Shown one piece after another: positions 37,925 to 46,183 of a DNA stretch of 64,000 nucleotides; within the stretch, counting starts at the first letter, position 1; the number at the start of each line of letters is the position of its first letter. A program made the position numbers and the translations under genes. Below the pieces are notes generated by a model. It saw only the letters and a program-made list of their open reading frames with translations, was not told the DNA's origin and ran no database searches. This DNA is from Nevskia ramosa DSM 11499 (lineage in GTDB: Bacteria; Pseudomonadota; Gammaproteobacteria; Nevskiales; Nevskiaceae), in the NCBI RefSeq assembly GCF_000420645.1, contig NZ_ATVI01000006.1, forward strand, positions 744,001 to 808,000. The letters are read 5' to 3'.

Positions 37925-39157
37925 TCAGGGCGTCAACGTCAGGTTCCACAGCACCTGGTAGTCGTAGGTCTGATCGACGGCCTGACTGCTTCTCTGATTG
38001 AGGTTGGGCATTTCGGTCCAGCGCCCGACCAGACCAAGCCCGACATGCTTCGTCGACAGCTGCCGGGCGATCCAGCGATCGAAGCCCACACCGAGTTCGA
38101 CGCTGTTGGTGCTGAGGCCGATGCGTGCCGTCTCGTTGGGCAGGAACCACAGCGGATCGGCTTCGCGCTGCAGCGAGGCGGAGAGCAACACATCCGTGAA
38201 CTGACGGCTGACGCTGGCGCGGCCCGACCAGTCGAACGGCGCTCGGGCATCGCCGGGGCTGCTGGCATGCCGCAGGGCAACCGCTGAACCTGCGGTCACC
38301 TCGCCGATGGACTGCGAGCGGCTGACGCCGAACTCGTAGCCGGGTGTCTGCGGGGACGCGTCGGCGTTCAGACGATCCGCCGCCTCCAGCACCAGCAGAT
38401 GCACGCTGCTGTTCGAGCGCTTGCGCTGCCATTGCCAGGTAGCCGAGTAGCGACCGACATCGACATCGGGCAGGCCGCGATCCGGTGCGCTGGCCCGGCA
38501 GCCCTGGCCCTGCAGCTTCAGGCCGTCGTCGTCGCGGCCGGTGAGCCGCGTGCCGGGAAGCTCAAGCGTGCCGCTGAGCTGGCAGCTGAAGGGCAGTGCC
38601 AGCACGGCCGCGTCCGCCGGCGTCCAGCGCAGGCCCAGTGCCACTGGCGCTGGTGCCCATTTCACCTGCGCCGAGCGACTGGTCGCCAGGGTTTCCGGCG
38701 TCAGCAGTCCGCGAGTGCGCTCCTCGGCCGTGATCATCAGCGGCTGCTCGAACAGGAACGGCACCCGCATCTTCAGGTTCTGCTGGAGGCTTTCGTTGCC
38801 GAGCAACTGCGACGGCATGAGCGCGACTTCGCTGCCCGGGGCGTCGATGCCAACGCCGACATCGGTTGGCGGCAGCGACGGCAGCAGCGAGTAGCGGGCG
38901 TCGTAGTCGAGCAGGCTGGACGGTGCCGCGAAGCGCAGCGCGCCATCGAGCAGCGAGTTGCGATCGAGGCTGCCGCGTTGCAAGGGGTTGTCGGTGTTCA
39001 AGGCCAGCTGGTAGCGGCCGGGATCGATCAATCCCGGCAGTTCCGTGGACTGCGAAGCGCAGCCACCGACCACGAGGACGACGGGCAGCAGCACCATCGG
39101 CAGCGCACAGTTTCGTACGCTGGCGATCCTTCGCCGGCTTGGCAACTTCCTGTTCAC
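37925..39157 (-). CDS. hypothetical outer-envelope lipoprotein
   Basis: A 410-residue protein with a long charged leader, a hydrophobic stretch and lipobox (VLLPVVLVVGGCAS). The rest is beta-rich with alternating hydrophobic residues (SVSRQFTDVLLSASLQREADPLWFLPNETARIGLSTNSVELGVGFDRW; GLGLVGRWTEM; YDYQVLWNLTLTP), resembling an outer-membrane barrel or a surface protein. I do not recognise the family. GTG at 39157 is used, with a GGGGG run about 10 nt upstream; ATG at 39100 is an alternative with a short signal peptide. Confidence 0.62.
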   Translation of the reverse strand: MNRKLPSRRRIASVRNCALPMVLLPVVLVVGGCASQSTELPGLIDPGRYQLALNTDNPLQRGSLDRNSLLDGALRFAAPSSLLDYDARYSLLPSLPPTDVGVGIDAPGSEVALMPSQLLGNESLQQNLKMRVPFLFEQPLMITAEERTRGLLTPETLATSRSAQVKWAPAPVALGLRWTPADAAVLALPFSCQLSGTLELPGTRLTGRDDDGLKLQGQGCRASAPDRGLPDVDVGRYSATWQWQRKRSNSSVHLLVLEAADRLNADASPQTPGYEFGVSRSQSIGEVTAGSAVALRHASSPGDARAPFDWSGRASVSRQFTDVLLSASLQREADPLWFLPNETARIGLSTNSVELGVGFDRWIARQLSTKHVGLGLVGRWTEMPNLNQRSSQAVDQTYDYQVLWNLTLTP

Positions 39158-39336
39158 CTCATTGCGACCCCCAGCAGACGGGTAAAAGTTCCCCGGCTGC
39201 CTATCTTTGCCCCTGTTGCCCAGCGCTTGTTCAGGCGCCGGCTGCGCGTCAGCGCCGCTCGGCGCGGCCTGTCAGTAGGGTTCGCAAAGCTCGGGCCAAT
39301 CGTCGCAAAGCGTGCCGCGAGGCCAGAAGTTGAGGC

Positions 39337-40131
39337 TCAGGCGAAGCCGTAAGCCGACATGCTCAGGCCGCCGAAGGCATAGCTTTCATGCAGCTTGGTG
39401 GCGGCATTGCCGGCTGCGGCTGCCGTGAACAGCGGCATCAGGTGATCGTCGGTGGGGTGAGCGCGAACAGCGGATGGCGCTTGCGCGCGGTAGTCGAGCA
39501 GGGCGGCGCGATCGGCCGTCAGCAGCTTGTCGCTCATCCAGTGATCGAAGGCCATCGCCCAGTCGGTGGCTGGCGAGAATTCGGGGCCGATCTCGCGCAG
39601 GTTGTGGACCAGGCTGCCGCTGCCGATCAGCAGCACATCGCCGTCATCAAGCAGCAGCCGCAGCGCCTCGCCCAGCGCCCAGTGCGCCGCGGCATCGCCG
39701 TTGGACGTGCTGACCTGGACGATCGGCACATCGGCCTCCGGCCACATCAGCATCAGCGGCACCCAGACGCCGTGATCGATCTGCGGATTGCTGTCGGTCG
39801 CGGTCGGCAGGCCGGCCTTGCGGATCGCCTGCTGCACGCGCTCGGCCAGCGCAGCATCGCCGGCCGGCGAGTACTGCAACTGATACAGCTCGGCCGGAAA
39901 ACCCCCGAAGTCATGCCAGGCCTGATAGCGCGCCGCCTGCTTCACCGGGAAGCCGCGGGTCATCCAGTGCGGCGACACCACGATCGCCGCCTTCGGCTTG
40001 GTCAAGGTCTTGCCGAGCGTGCGCAGGAAGGCATTGGCGGTGTGCTGGCTGATCGCCAGGCTTGGCGCGCCATGGCTGAGGAACAGGCTGCGGTAAGCGG
40101 GCTTGGGGCTGGACATGGCGGCTTCAGGCAT
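39337..40131 (-). CDS. LigB/DODA-type extradiol dioxygenase (YgiD-like)
   Basis: A 264-residue class III extradiol dioxygenase. Family marks are SLFLSHGAPSLAI (metal-binding His), IVVSPHWMTRG, NPQIDHGVWVPLMLMWPEADVPIVQVS and LLIGSGSLVHNLREI. Plant and bacterial relatives open the ring of DOPA or other catechols. The ATG at 40131 follows the stop of the DUF2063 gene with no gap (TGAATG), so it is the fourth gene of the RiPP operon; a second ATG at 40116 is possible. A catechol or modified-peptide role is only inference. Confidence 0.85.
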   Translation of the reverse strand: MPEAAMSSPKPAYRSLFLSHGAPSLAISQHTANAFLRTLGKTLTKPKAAIVVSPHWMTRGFPVKQAARYQAWHDFGGFPAELYQLQYSPAGDAALAERVQQAIRKAGLPTATDSNPQIDHGVWVPLMLMWPEADVPIVQVSTSNGDAAAHWALGEALRLLLDDGDVLLIGSGSLVHNLREIGPEFSPATDWAMAFDHWMSDKLLTADRAALLDYRAQAPSAVRAHPTDDHLMPLFTAAAAGNAATKLHESYAFGGLSMSAYGFA

Positions 40132-40905
40132 TCAGGACGAGCGACGTCGGGTACCGAGCAAGATGCCGCGTTCGCGCAGGCTTTCAAGGATCTCAGCACC
40201 CCCAGCGACCACAGCGTCGACATCGTCATGCTGCAATTCGTCGGCGATCTGTTCGAGCAGCTCGATGCCCGAGGCCTCCGGCTGCTCTTCCGCCAGGGTC
40301 AGCAGCCGCGCGGTGACGGCGTTGATCTCGACGAATTTCACCTCGTCACTGCGGTTGCGGTGGACGAGCAGGAAGGTCTGCACACCGCTGGCAATGGTGG
40401 GCTGGAAATCCGGGCCGATGCGTTGCACTGGCCAGTCATAGGCCAAGGTCCAGCACAGCGGGGCAATCACCGGCGGTGCGTTCAGCAGATCGCCGTTCGG
40501 ATTGACCAGCAAGGCGGCGGGCAGCGGGTCTTCGGCCGTGCTCAGCGCCAGTTCCACCCACTCGTAGTGCGCGAGCTGCGCCAGGAACGGCGGATCGCCC
40601 GGATGCTCGCCACGGCCATCGGCAAGCCAGTCGACGAACTCCTCGGCCAGCTTGTGGAACAGCGGCGTACGCGTCGGGTGCCGGGCGTAGAAATCCCGCA
40701 CAAGAGCCAGCCAGTGCTCATTGGCCAGAATCCGGCGCAGCACTGGAAAAGCCTTGGCGAGCAGGCTTTCGATGTTGTTGAAGAACAGCAGGCGATAGAT
40801 CGCCATGCGTTCCGGCGCGACATCATCCGGCGGCGGATTGGTGTCCGGGTCACGCAGATGGGCGGCGAAGCGCGCCTGCTGCGTCTGCAGGTCATCCTCA
40901 GCCAC
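40132..40905 (-). CDS. DUF2063 protein, MNIO partner (HvfC/BufC-like)
   Basis: A protein of about 257 residues. Its N-terminal DUF2063 domain reads [18 protein letters not shown]...[26 protein letters not shown], with [19 protein letters not shown] at its end; the second half is a winged-helix-like module ([27 protein letters not shown]). These proteins bind the precursor peptide and deliver it to the MNIO enzyme. GTG at 40905 overlaps the stop of the MNIO gene by 8 nt and fits the family start; an ATG at 40932 would overlap more. Confidence 0.85.
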   Translation of the reverse strand: MAEDDLQTQQARFAAHLRDPDTNPPPDDVAPERMAIYRLLFFNNIESLLAKAFPVLRRILANEHWLALVRDFYARHPTRTPLFHKLAEEFVDWLADGRGEHPGDPPFLAQLAHYEWVELALSTAEDPLPAALLVNPNGDLLNAPPVIAPLCWTLAYDWPVQRIGPDFQPTIASGVQTFLLVHRNRSDEVKFVEINAVTARLLTLAEEQPEASGIELLEQIADELQHDDVDAVVAGGAEILESLRERGILLGTRRRSS

Positions 40906-41788
40906 GCGCAGTCGCCGCCTGAGCTGGTGCATGGCGCGCCTGCACGGCGCGAATCTGGTTGATCTCGACTAGCAAGGTCGCCAGCGGCGGCAGATTGAAA
41001 TCCCGTTCCAGCAGAGTCGGCAGCGGGCCGAGCTTCGCGCAGGCTTGCGCGAGCAGTGCCCAGACCGGATCGATCACGTCGGCACCGTGGGTGTCGATGC
41101 ACAGATCGTGCGCTTCGGCGTGATGGCCGGCGATGTGGACGTAGCGCACGCGCGACAGGGGCAGGCCGTCGAGGAAGGCGCTGGCGTCGTAGCCGTGATT
41201 GATGCTGTTGACGTGGATGTTGTTGACGTCGAGCAGCAGATCGCAGTCCGCCTCGGCGATCACCGCGTTGATGAACGCCAGCTCGCTGATCCGCTGGCCG
41301 GGTGCGGCATAAGTGCTGACGTTCTCGACCGCGATGCGTCGCTCGAGCAGATCCTGCACGCGGCGGATGCGGGCCGCGACGTGCGCCACGGCCTCCTCGG
41401 TATGCGGGATCGGCATCAGGTCGTACAGCTGGCCGCGGGCATCGCTGCAGTAGCTCAGATGCTCGCTGTAATCGGCGATGCCGTGCTCGTCGAGAAAGCG
41501 CTTCAGCGCCAGCACGAAGCTTTCATCGAGCGGTGCCGGCCCGCCCAGCGACAGGCTCAGGCCGTGGGCGGCGAACGGATAACGCTCGGTCAGCGCCCGG
41601 AATTGCCGGCCGAATCGGCCGCCCAGCTGCATCCAGTTTTCCGGAGCGATCTCGAGAAAATCGATCGCACCTGCCTTCAACTCCGCGAGCGGCTCCAGCA
41701 GTGCTCTACGCAGGCCCAGCCCGGCACCGCGCACCGCCGCCGGCTGCGCGAGACGCGGCGCGGCGACGGTCGTGGCCGGGTTCGGCAT
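40898..41788 (-). CDS. multinuclear non-haem iron oxidase (MNIO, DUF692; HvfB/BufB-like)
   Basis: A 296-residue TIM-barrel enzyme of the DUF692 family, which oxidises cysteines of precursor peptides (for example to oxazolone/thioamide or thiooxazole groups) at a multi-iron centre. Family motifs: [32 protein letters not shown] (metal His), [47 protein letters not shown] and [11 protein letters not shown]. It lies 11 nt after the small cysteine-containing exported peptide gene, which is the probable substrate. Confidence 0.92.
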   Translation of the reverse strand: MPNPATTVAAPRLAQPAAVRGAGLGLRRALLEPLAELKAGAIDFLEIAPENWMQLGGRFGRQFRALTERYPFAAHGLSLSLGGPAPLDESFVLALKRFLDEHGIADYSEHLSYCSDARGQLYDLMPIPHTEEAVAHVAARIRRVQDLLERRIAVENVSTYAAPGQRISELAFINAVIAEADCDLLLDVNNIHVNSINHGYDASAFLDGLPLSRVRYVHIAGHHAEAHDLCIDTHGADVIDPVWALLAQACAKLGPLPTLLERDFNLPPLATLLVEINQIRAVQARHAPAQAATARG

Positions 41789-41799
41789 CAGCGATCCGC

Positions 41800-42105
41800 T
41801 TACTTCGGTTTGGCTTCGCTGGCCTTGGCCTTGTCGGCAGCAGCCTTGTCAGCAGCCGCCTTGGCTTCGGCGCTGTTCTTCTGGGCGGCGTCCTTGGTGG
41901 CCGCTGCCGGCGTGGCCTTCATGTCGCCGCCGCAGCCGCCTTCGCCGCAGGAATGCTCGCCAGCCTTGTCACCGATCGAAGCGACCATGTAGCCGGCCGC
42001 CAGATCGCTGGCCACGAACAACGACGAAGCCTGTGCCGCGCCGCCGATCGCGAATGCCACGCCAAGGGCCACGGCCAGCGGCTTGCGCTTGTTGATGATG
42101 CTCAT
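41800..42105 (-). CDS. bufferin/HvfA-type RiPP metallophore precursor
   Basis: A 101-residue exported peptide. The Sec signal spans about residues 1-26 ([21 protein letters not shown]). The mature part begins [16 protein letters not shown] and holds one cysteine motif, [10 protein letters not shown] (C53, C58), like the EGxCG motifs of HvfA and copper bufferins. An Ala/Lys-rich tail of about 40 residues follows. AGGAG is 8 nt before the ATG. Next on the strand come the MNIO and DUF2063 genes, so the cysteines are predicted to be modified and to bind copper or another metal in the periplasm. Confidence 0.85.
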   Translation of the reverse strand: MSIINKRKPLAVALGVAFAIGGAAQASSLFVASDLAAGYMVASIGDKAGEHSCGEGGCGGDMKATPAAATKDAAQKNSAEAKAAADKAAADKAKASEAKPK

Positions 42106-42329
42106 CTGTCTGCTCCTGTTTCGAATGAGCCCGCGAGGGCTGAAGGTGGTATCGAACTGTACCGGCTCCCGCTGACCGCCGGTGTTACGGCTGGCCACTC
42201 GACGCGCCGGGAAGTGACCACGAAGCGCGGCCGTCCGTTCAACCGGCAGATCGCTGCGCAGCCGATTTCCTATACTGCCCGTGCTGACCCACGCCGCTCC
42301 GGCATCGGCGGCGCAAGAGTTGTCCACCC

Positions 42330-43250
42330 ATGCTCGATCGCTCGGCCGAAGCCGCGTTTGCCGCGGTGCTCGGCGCCCATCAGCTGCGCGCCTACATCAG
42401 CGATAACCCGCACTACTGCGGCAGCTTCGTCGAGGCCGAACGTGCCTTGCCGCACGGCATGTTCCATCTGATCGACGAAGGCGAATGCATGGTCGACTTC
42501 GCCCGTACCGGCGATTCACTCCTGCTGCATTCCGGCGATCTGGTGATGTTTCCGCATGGCGCCGCGCATACCCTGCGCAGCCCGCCGGATACCGATGCCG
42601 GCCCGGCTGCCAATCGCTTCACCTCGATCCTGTGCGGCGAATTCGAGTTCGCCACCGGCAGCCGCAATCCGATTCTCGACGCGCTGCCAGACTGGATCGT
42701 CGTCCGTGAAGCCGACAGCCAGCAGCAGTTCCGCCATCTGGCCCGGCTGATGGCCCACGAGGCGCGCCAGGAATCGTTCGGCCGGCAGCTGGTACTCGAC
42801 AAGCTCGCCGACGCCTTGTTCGTCATGGCGCTGCGCCAGCACATCGCCAGCAGCAACGAACGCCGCGGCCTGATCGCCGCGCTGATCGACCCGCGCATGG
42901 CCCGCGTCCTCGAAGCCATGCACGCCGCCCCCGGCCGCGCCTGGACCGTGGCGATGCTCGCCGAACTCGCCCATCAATCGCGGACCGCCTTCGCTCAACA
43001 CTTCAACGAAGTGCTGGGTGTGAGCCCCTACCAGTACCTCACCGAGTGGCGCATGGCCGAAGCGCTGCGCCTGCTCGCCGATCCGAAATCCTCCGCGGCG
43101 ACGATTGCCGAAAAGCTCGGCTACCAGACCGAAGCCGCGTTCCGCCGCGCCTTCAAGAAAATCCACGGCTACGGCCCCGGCCGCACCCGCCGCGCCGCCC
43201 GCAGCGCCCAGATCGACGCCGTACCGAGTGCCGCGGCCGCGAATCGCTGA
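42330..43250 (+). CDS. AraC-family transcriptional regulator with cupin domain
   Basis: A 306-residue regulator. The N-terminal cupin_6 domain (FHLIDEGECMVDF...LLLHSGDLVMFPHGAAHTL) is followed by the two AraC helix-turn-helix motifs (WTVAMLAELAHQSRTAFAQHFNEVLGVSPYQYLTEWRMAEALRLL and AATIAEKLGYQTEAAFRRAFKKIHGYGPGRTRR). It is divergent from the RiPP precursor gene across a 224-nt gap. Members of this group often control neighbouring oxidoreductase genes; whether it controls the RiPP operon is untested. Confidence 0.9.
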   Translation: MLDRSAEAAFAAVLGAHQLRAYISDNPHYCGSFVEAERALPHGMFHLIDEGECMVDFARTGDSLLLHSGDLVMFPHGAAHTLRSPPDTDAGPAANRFTSILCGEFEFATGSRNPILDALPDWIVVREADSQQQFRHLARLMAHEARQESFGRQLVLDKLADALFVMALRQHIASSNERRGLIAALIDPRMARVLEAMHAAPGRAWTVAMLAELAHQSRTAFAQHFNEVLGVSPYQYLTEWRMAEALRLLADPKSSAATIAEKLGYQTEAAFRRAFKKIHGYGPGRTRRAARSAQIDAVPSAAAANR

Positions 43251-43326
43251 ACCAAGTCGAAACCACACCGGAAACCGGCCCGGACGCTGGCACAATACCG
43301 CCGCGATCCATGCAGTCGGCGCAAAC

Positions 43327-43373
43327 GGGCCTTTAGCTCAATTGGTTAGAGCAGGGGACTCATAATCCCTAAG
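43327..43373 (+). pseudogene. broken tRNA copy (5' half, CAT anticodon)
   Basis: The first 28 nt match the intact tRNA at 43432 exactly, and the D arm and anticodon arm (GGGGA-CTCATAA-TCCCT) are complete. The variable region and T arm then fail: the sequence runs into CATTGACGGCAGGCAC, lacking a T stem or GTTCAA loop. It is a truncated tRNA gene left by a recombination event, 58 nt upstream of the intact copy. Confidence 0.75.
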
Positions 43374-43431
43374 TCATTGACGGCAGGCACGCGCTCCTTC
43401 AAATTTCCCTAAGACGGTGAATGTCGATAAA

Positions 43432-43508
43432 GGGCCTTTAGCTCAATTGGTTAGAGCAGAGAACTCATAATTCTTAGGTTGCCGGTTCAAGTCCGGCAGG
43501 GCCCACCA
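43432..43508 (+). tRNA. tRNA with CAT anticodon, probably tRNA-Ile2 (lysidine-modified)
   Basis: A 77-nt cloverleaf: acceptor GGGCCTT/AGGGCCC, D arm GCTC...GAGC, anticodon arm GAGAA-CTCATAA-TTCTT, T arm GCCGG-TTCAAGT-CCGGC, encoded CCA. The anticodon is CAT. Pairs C4-G69 and C5-G68 and the general sequence resemble TilS-modified tRNA-Ile2 more than elongator tRNA-Met, but the distinction is not certain. An integrase gene begins 59 nt later, so this tRNA is the likely attachment site. Confidence 0.9.
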
Positions 43509-43566
43509 TTCACCGAGAAACTGGCCGCAGGTACAAATCTGGTACAGCGGTGCACCGGGGATTGCC

Positions 43567-44721
43567 GTGGCGACCATTGTGAAAGTGCCTGTGAAGCCGA
43601 AGATGACGGCGCCTCTGTCGGAGGGTGCAAGCCGCAGGCAGGAATTCAGGTACAAGGCGCTGGTCCGCCTCACCGGCTGGCCGACGACCAGCAAGACCTT
43701 CCGCCTCAAGAAGGACGCCGAAGACTGGGCGCGGCGGACCGAAGACGAAATGATCCGCGGCGTCTTCATCCAGCGGGCTCCGGCTGAGCGTATGACGCTG
43801 AGCACCGCGCTCGATCGCTACGCTCGGGAAGTGACCCCCACGAAGAAGGCCAGCTCTCAGGCAACCGAGCTCCGCCGGATCGATTCGCTGAAGCGCTTGC
43901 TCGGTGGGTATTCGATGGCCGCCCTGTCTTCGGACTTGGTTGCCGATTTTCGGGACCGTCGCCTTGCCGGTGATGTCGATCCCAGAACCGGCCTGCGTCG
44001 GCCGAGGGCGGCGAACACGGTACGTTTGGAGCTTGCGCTACTGAGTCACGTGTTCACTGTGGCGATCAAGGAATGGCGGCTGGGCCTCGTGTACAACCCG
44101 GTCCAGAACATCCGGAAGCCAGCCCGTGGGCCCGGGCGCAATCGTCGGCTTTCGCCAGATGAGGAAGCAAAGTTGCTGGCGCGCATCGACGGCCACAGCA
44201 ATCCGATGCTGCGGTGGATCGTCCGTATCGCCCTAGAGACAGGGATGCGTTCGTCGGAGATCACCTCGCTGCGCCGGAGCCAAGTCGACATCCAGCGCCG
44301 GATCGTTCGATTGCTGGAAACCAAGAACACCTCGCCGAGAACCGTCCCGCTGACCATGGCCGCGGCAGCGCTTTTCGAGGAAGCCCTTCATCATCCAGTT
44401 CGCCCTATCGACACCGATCTGATCTTCTTCGGCGAGCCGGGCCGCGACGGAATCCGTAGGCCCTACGAATTCAACAAGGTCTGGACCGGCGTGAAGGCAG
44501 AGGTCGGCATCAAGGACTTTCGCTTCCATGACCTGCGACACGAAGCCGTCAGCCGTTTCGTCGAGGCAGGCCTTGGCGACCAAGAGGTCGCCGCGATCAG
44601 CGGCCACAAATCGATGCAGATGCTCAAGCGTTACACCCATCTTCGAGCGGAAGATCTCGTGATGCGGCTCGAAGAGTTAACGACGATCCGCCGGGATCGA
44701 GTGAAATCGCGGCCGATCTAG
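43567..44721 (+). CDS. tyrosine-type site-specific integrase
   Basis: A 384-residue phage-type integrase with GTG start. Residues 25-65 form an N-terminal arm-binding region (FRYKALVRLTGWPTTSKTFRLKKDAEDWARR), 75-175 a SAM-like core-binding domain, and the catalytic domain has R228 (GMRSSE), K253, H321 and R324 (HDLRHE), H347 (GHKS) and nucleophile Y356 (KRYTH). It lies 59 nt after the intact tRNA, the classic layout of a genomic island with an attachment site in the tRNA. It probably integrates and excises the region to its right. Confidence 0.95.
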   Translation: MATIVKVPVKPKMTAPLSEGASRRQEFRYKALVRLTGWPTTSKTFRLKKDAEDWARRTEDEMIRGVFIQRAPAERMTLSTALDRYAREVTPTKKASSQATELRRIDSLKRLLGGYSMAALSSDLVADFRDRRLAGDVDPRTGLRRPRAANTVRLELALLSHVFTVAIKEWRLGLVYNPVQNIRKPARGPGRNRRLSPDEEAKLLARIDGHSNPMLRWIVRIALETGMRSSEITSLRRSQVDIQRRIVRLLETKNTSPRTVPLTMAAAALFEEALHHPVRPIDTDLIFFGEPGRDGIRRPYEFNKVWTGVKAEVGIKDFRFHDLRHEAVSRFVEAGLGDQEVAAISGHKSMQMLKRYTHLRAEDLVMRLEELTTIRRDRVKSRPI

Positions 44722-44755
44722 CGGTGGCGGCTGCGGTGTGATGTCGGGTTAGTTC

Positions 44756-45043
44756 TTAAGACAGCTTTCGGCGACCGCGAGCGCGCGATGTATGCGGTAG
44801 ATCGGTCAACTCCGACAGATCCGGCATTAGCTCCGCAGGCGGGCAGCCTAGCCCTGCGGAAATTCGAAAAAGCACTTCGAGCGTGATGTTGTACCGTCCA
44901 CGCTCGACATGGCTGTAGTAGGCCCGATCGACGTTCACCTTCTCGGCGAAGTCGTCCTGAGACAGGCCCAGCGCCTCCCGTCGAGACCGGATCGAACGAC
45001 CAACTAACTCTATGGAGGGATGCTGTTTGCGCATCCTCGCCAT
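44756..45043 (-). CDS. XRE-family transcriptional regulator
   Basis: A 95-residue helix-turn-helix protein. The motif VGRSIRSRREALGLSQDDFAEKVNVDRAYYSHVERGRYNITLEVLFRISAGLGCPPAELM is a standard lambda-repressor-like domain; a basic tail (SRARGRRKLS) follows. ATG 45043 is preferred; a second ATG at 45034 is possible. On its strand TTATAT ends only about 16 nt before the ATG, implying a leaderless or very short-leader mRNA. It is divergent from the 45100 gene across repeated GGTG/CACC half sites. Confidence 0.88.
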   Translation of the reverse strand: MARMRKQHPSIELVGRSIRSRREALGLSQDDFAEKVNVDRAYYSHVERGRYNITLEVLFRISAGLGCPPAELMPDLSELTDLPHTSRARGRRKLS

Positions 45044-45052
45044 TCTCAGAAT

Positions 45053-45091
45053 GGTGCGATATAACACCACTTGGTTTAGAACAACGGTGTT
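45053..45091. promoter_or_regulatory. candidate operator of the divergent XRE regulator
   Basis: Half sites alternate in the 56-nt divergent intergenic region: GGTG at 45053, CACC at 45065 and GGTG at 45087. AACACC at 45063-45068 and GGTGTT at 45086-45091 form an inverted repeat, and GGTG/CACC brackets the TATAAC box at 45060-45065. This suits binding by the adjacent XRE dimer to repress both directions. Confidence 0.5.
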
Positions 45092-45099
45092 TAGCACAC

Positions 45100-45555
45100 A
45101 TGCAAAAAGAGACGATCGAAGTCAGCGTCGGCCACCACGAAAAGCTTCTTGAAATCGGTAATGACCTGGAGCTGCTCTATTACGCCCTCGGACCAATCTG
45201 GACCGATGCGCCGCTCCTATGGAAGGCGAGACACGAACCCGGCGTCTCGGCCTGCAAGGCCGTCGACTTCCTGCTCGACCGGATCGAGCATCGGATGCAC
45301 GACAGCCAGAACGTCCGCGCGCTGCTCGCAGGGTGCTGCGGAGCGATGGATACTCCCGTCCAGCTGACCCACCTCTGGCAGCTCAGCGAGGACAGCAAGC
45401 CGGCTGCCCACGCGGTGCTGGAATGGGTCGGCAGCGTCGCGGGCCTGCAGCTCGATGACTTCCAGGACGGCGGCGCCCGATTCCTGCGCCTCGTACTTCG
45501 CAAGCGCCCGCAGATAATCGCGAGAATGGTCGTTGCCGAGGGCGCCGCATGCTGA
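45100..45555 (+). CDS. hypothetical protein, 151 residues
   Basis: Not recognised. A soluble helical protein, MQKETIEVSVGHHEKLLEIGNDLELLYYALGPIW, rich in Leu/Ala with four cysteines. There is no signal peptide. It is divergent from the XRE gene and its last codons overlap the start of the next lipoprotein gene by 7 nt, so the two are co-translated. A TATAAC box at 45060 is the likely promoter. No clear ribosome site precedes the ATG. Confidence 0.65.
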   Translation: MQKETIEVSVGHHEKLLEIGNDLELLYYALGPIWTDAPLLWKARHEPGVSACKAVDFLLDRIEHRMHDSQNVRALLAGCCGAMDTPVQLTHLWQLSEDSKPAAHAVLEWVGSVAGLQLDDFQDGGARFLRLVLRKRPQIIARMVVAEGAAC

Positions 45556-46085
45556 GACGAGTAATCGCCGGCTTTGCTGTCCTGCTGGTTGCCAGTGGCT
45601 GCCAAGGACAATCGAACCAGCTCGACTGCACGGCAGGCGGCAAACCGATCCCGCATGAAGTGCTGGTCGGTAACTGGACCTGGACCTACGAACTAGACGA
45701 CGGCACCAAGCAGGTATGGCTTCGCCAATTCATGCCGGACGGTCACGTGAACCTGTTCGTGCGCGGCTTCACCAAGCCCGACGCGAAGTGGCCCAATGGC
45801 CTTGTCAGCACTCGCGGAACCTTCGGTCGCTGGTTCATCAGCAACCGCACCTGGGTCGTCATGATGGACGGTGCGTACCGTGCCGCAGATCCGCTGGGGG
45901 AGAAGTTCTACTGGGTCAACGGTAACGGTTCGCAGCTACCGGATGGGGACGCCCGGATCATCGGCGACATCACACCCGACAGCATCAATGTCTGCTTCAG
46001 CAATGGGCAGCACTACGCCACGATGCAGCGCGTCGACGACAAGTTCGAATTACCCGAACACTTTCCCCCGCGAAGTGGGCGATAG
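45549..46085 (+). CDS. hypothetical lipoprotein, 178 residues
   Basis: The signal peptide MLRRVIAGFAVLLVASGC has a lipobox cysteine. The mature domain looks like a small beta-barrel: VLVGNWTWTYELDDGTKQVWLRQFMPDGHVNLFVRG...GRWFISNRTWVVMMDGAY...INVCFSNGQHYATMQRVDD, a lipocalin-like pattern also seen in unrelated small lipoproteins. It overlaps the previous gene by 7 nt. No function assigned. Confidence 0.7.
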   Translation: MLRRVIAGFAVLLVASGCQGQSNQLDCTAGGKPIPHEVLVGNWTWTYELDDGTKQVWLRQFMPDGHVNLFVRGFTKPDAKWPNGLVSTRGTFGRWFISNRTWVVMMDGAYRAADPLGEKFYWVNGNGSQLPDGDARIIGDITPDSINVCFSNGQHYATMQRVDDKFELPEHFPPRSGR

Positions 46086-46092
46086 CCTGACC

Positions 46093-46183
46093 CGGCCCGC
46101 CACCGCGAGATAATCCCGCCATGAATCACCCGAGCCAGACCAGGAGGCGGGCCGTGCTTTAGGACCTAACAAGGAGCTAAAGC
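46093..46183 (+). promoter_or_regulatory. structured leader with short leader peptide and sequestered ribosome site
   Basis: Two inverted repeats precede the 46184 gene. CGGCCCGCC at 46093-46101 pairs with 46146-46154, and GCTTTAG at 46156-46162 pairs with CTAAAGC at 46177-46183, placing AAGGAG (46171-46176) in the loop and the ATG right after the stem. A 13-codon frame at 46121-46162 (MNHPSQTRRRAVL) ends exactly in the first arm of that stem. Confidence 0.4.

Noticed and set aside
41800..42327. A longer 175-codon form of the RiPP precursor
   Set aside because: The extra N-terminus lacks a secretory leader; the ATG at 42105 has AGGAG and a clean signal peptide.
43367..43431. Possible CRISPR-like or tandem repeat between tRNA copies
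   Set aside because: Only the short CCCTAAG/ACGG words repeat; there is no regular spacer pattern, so it is tRNA debris.
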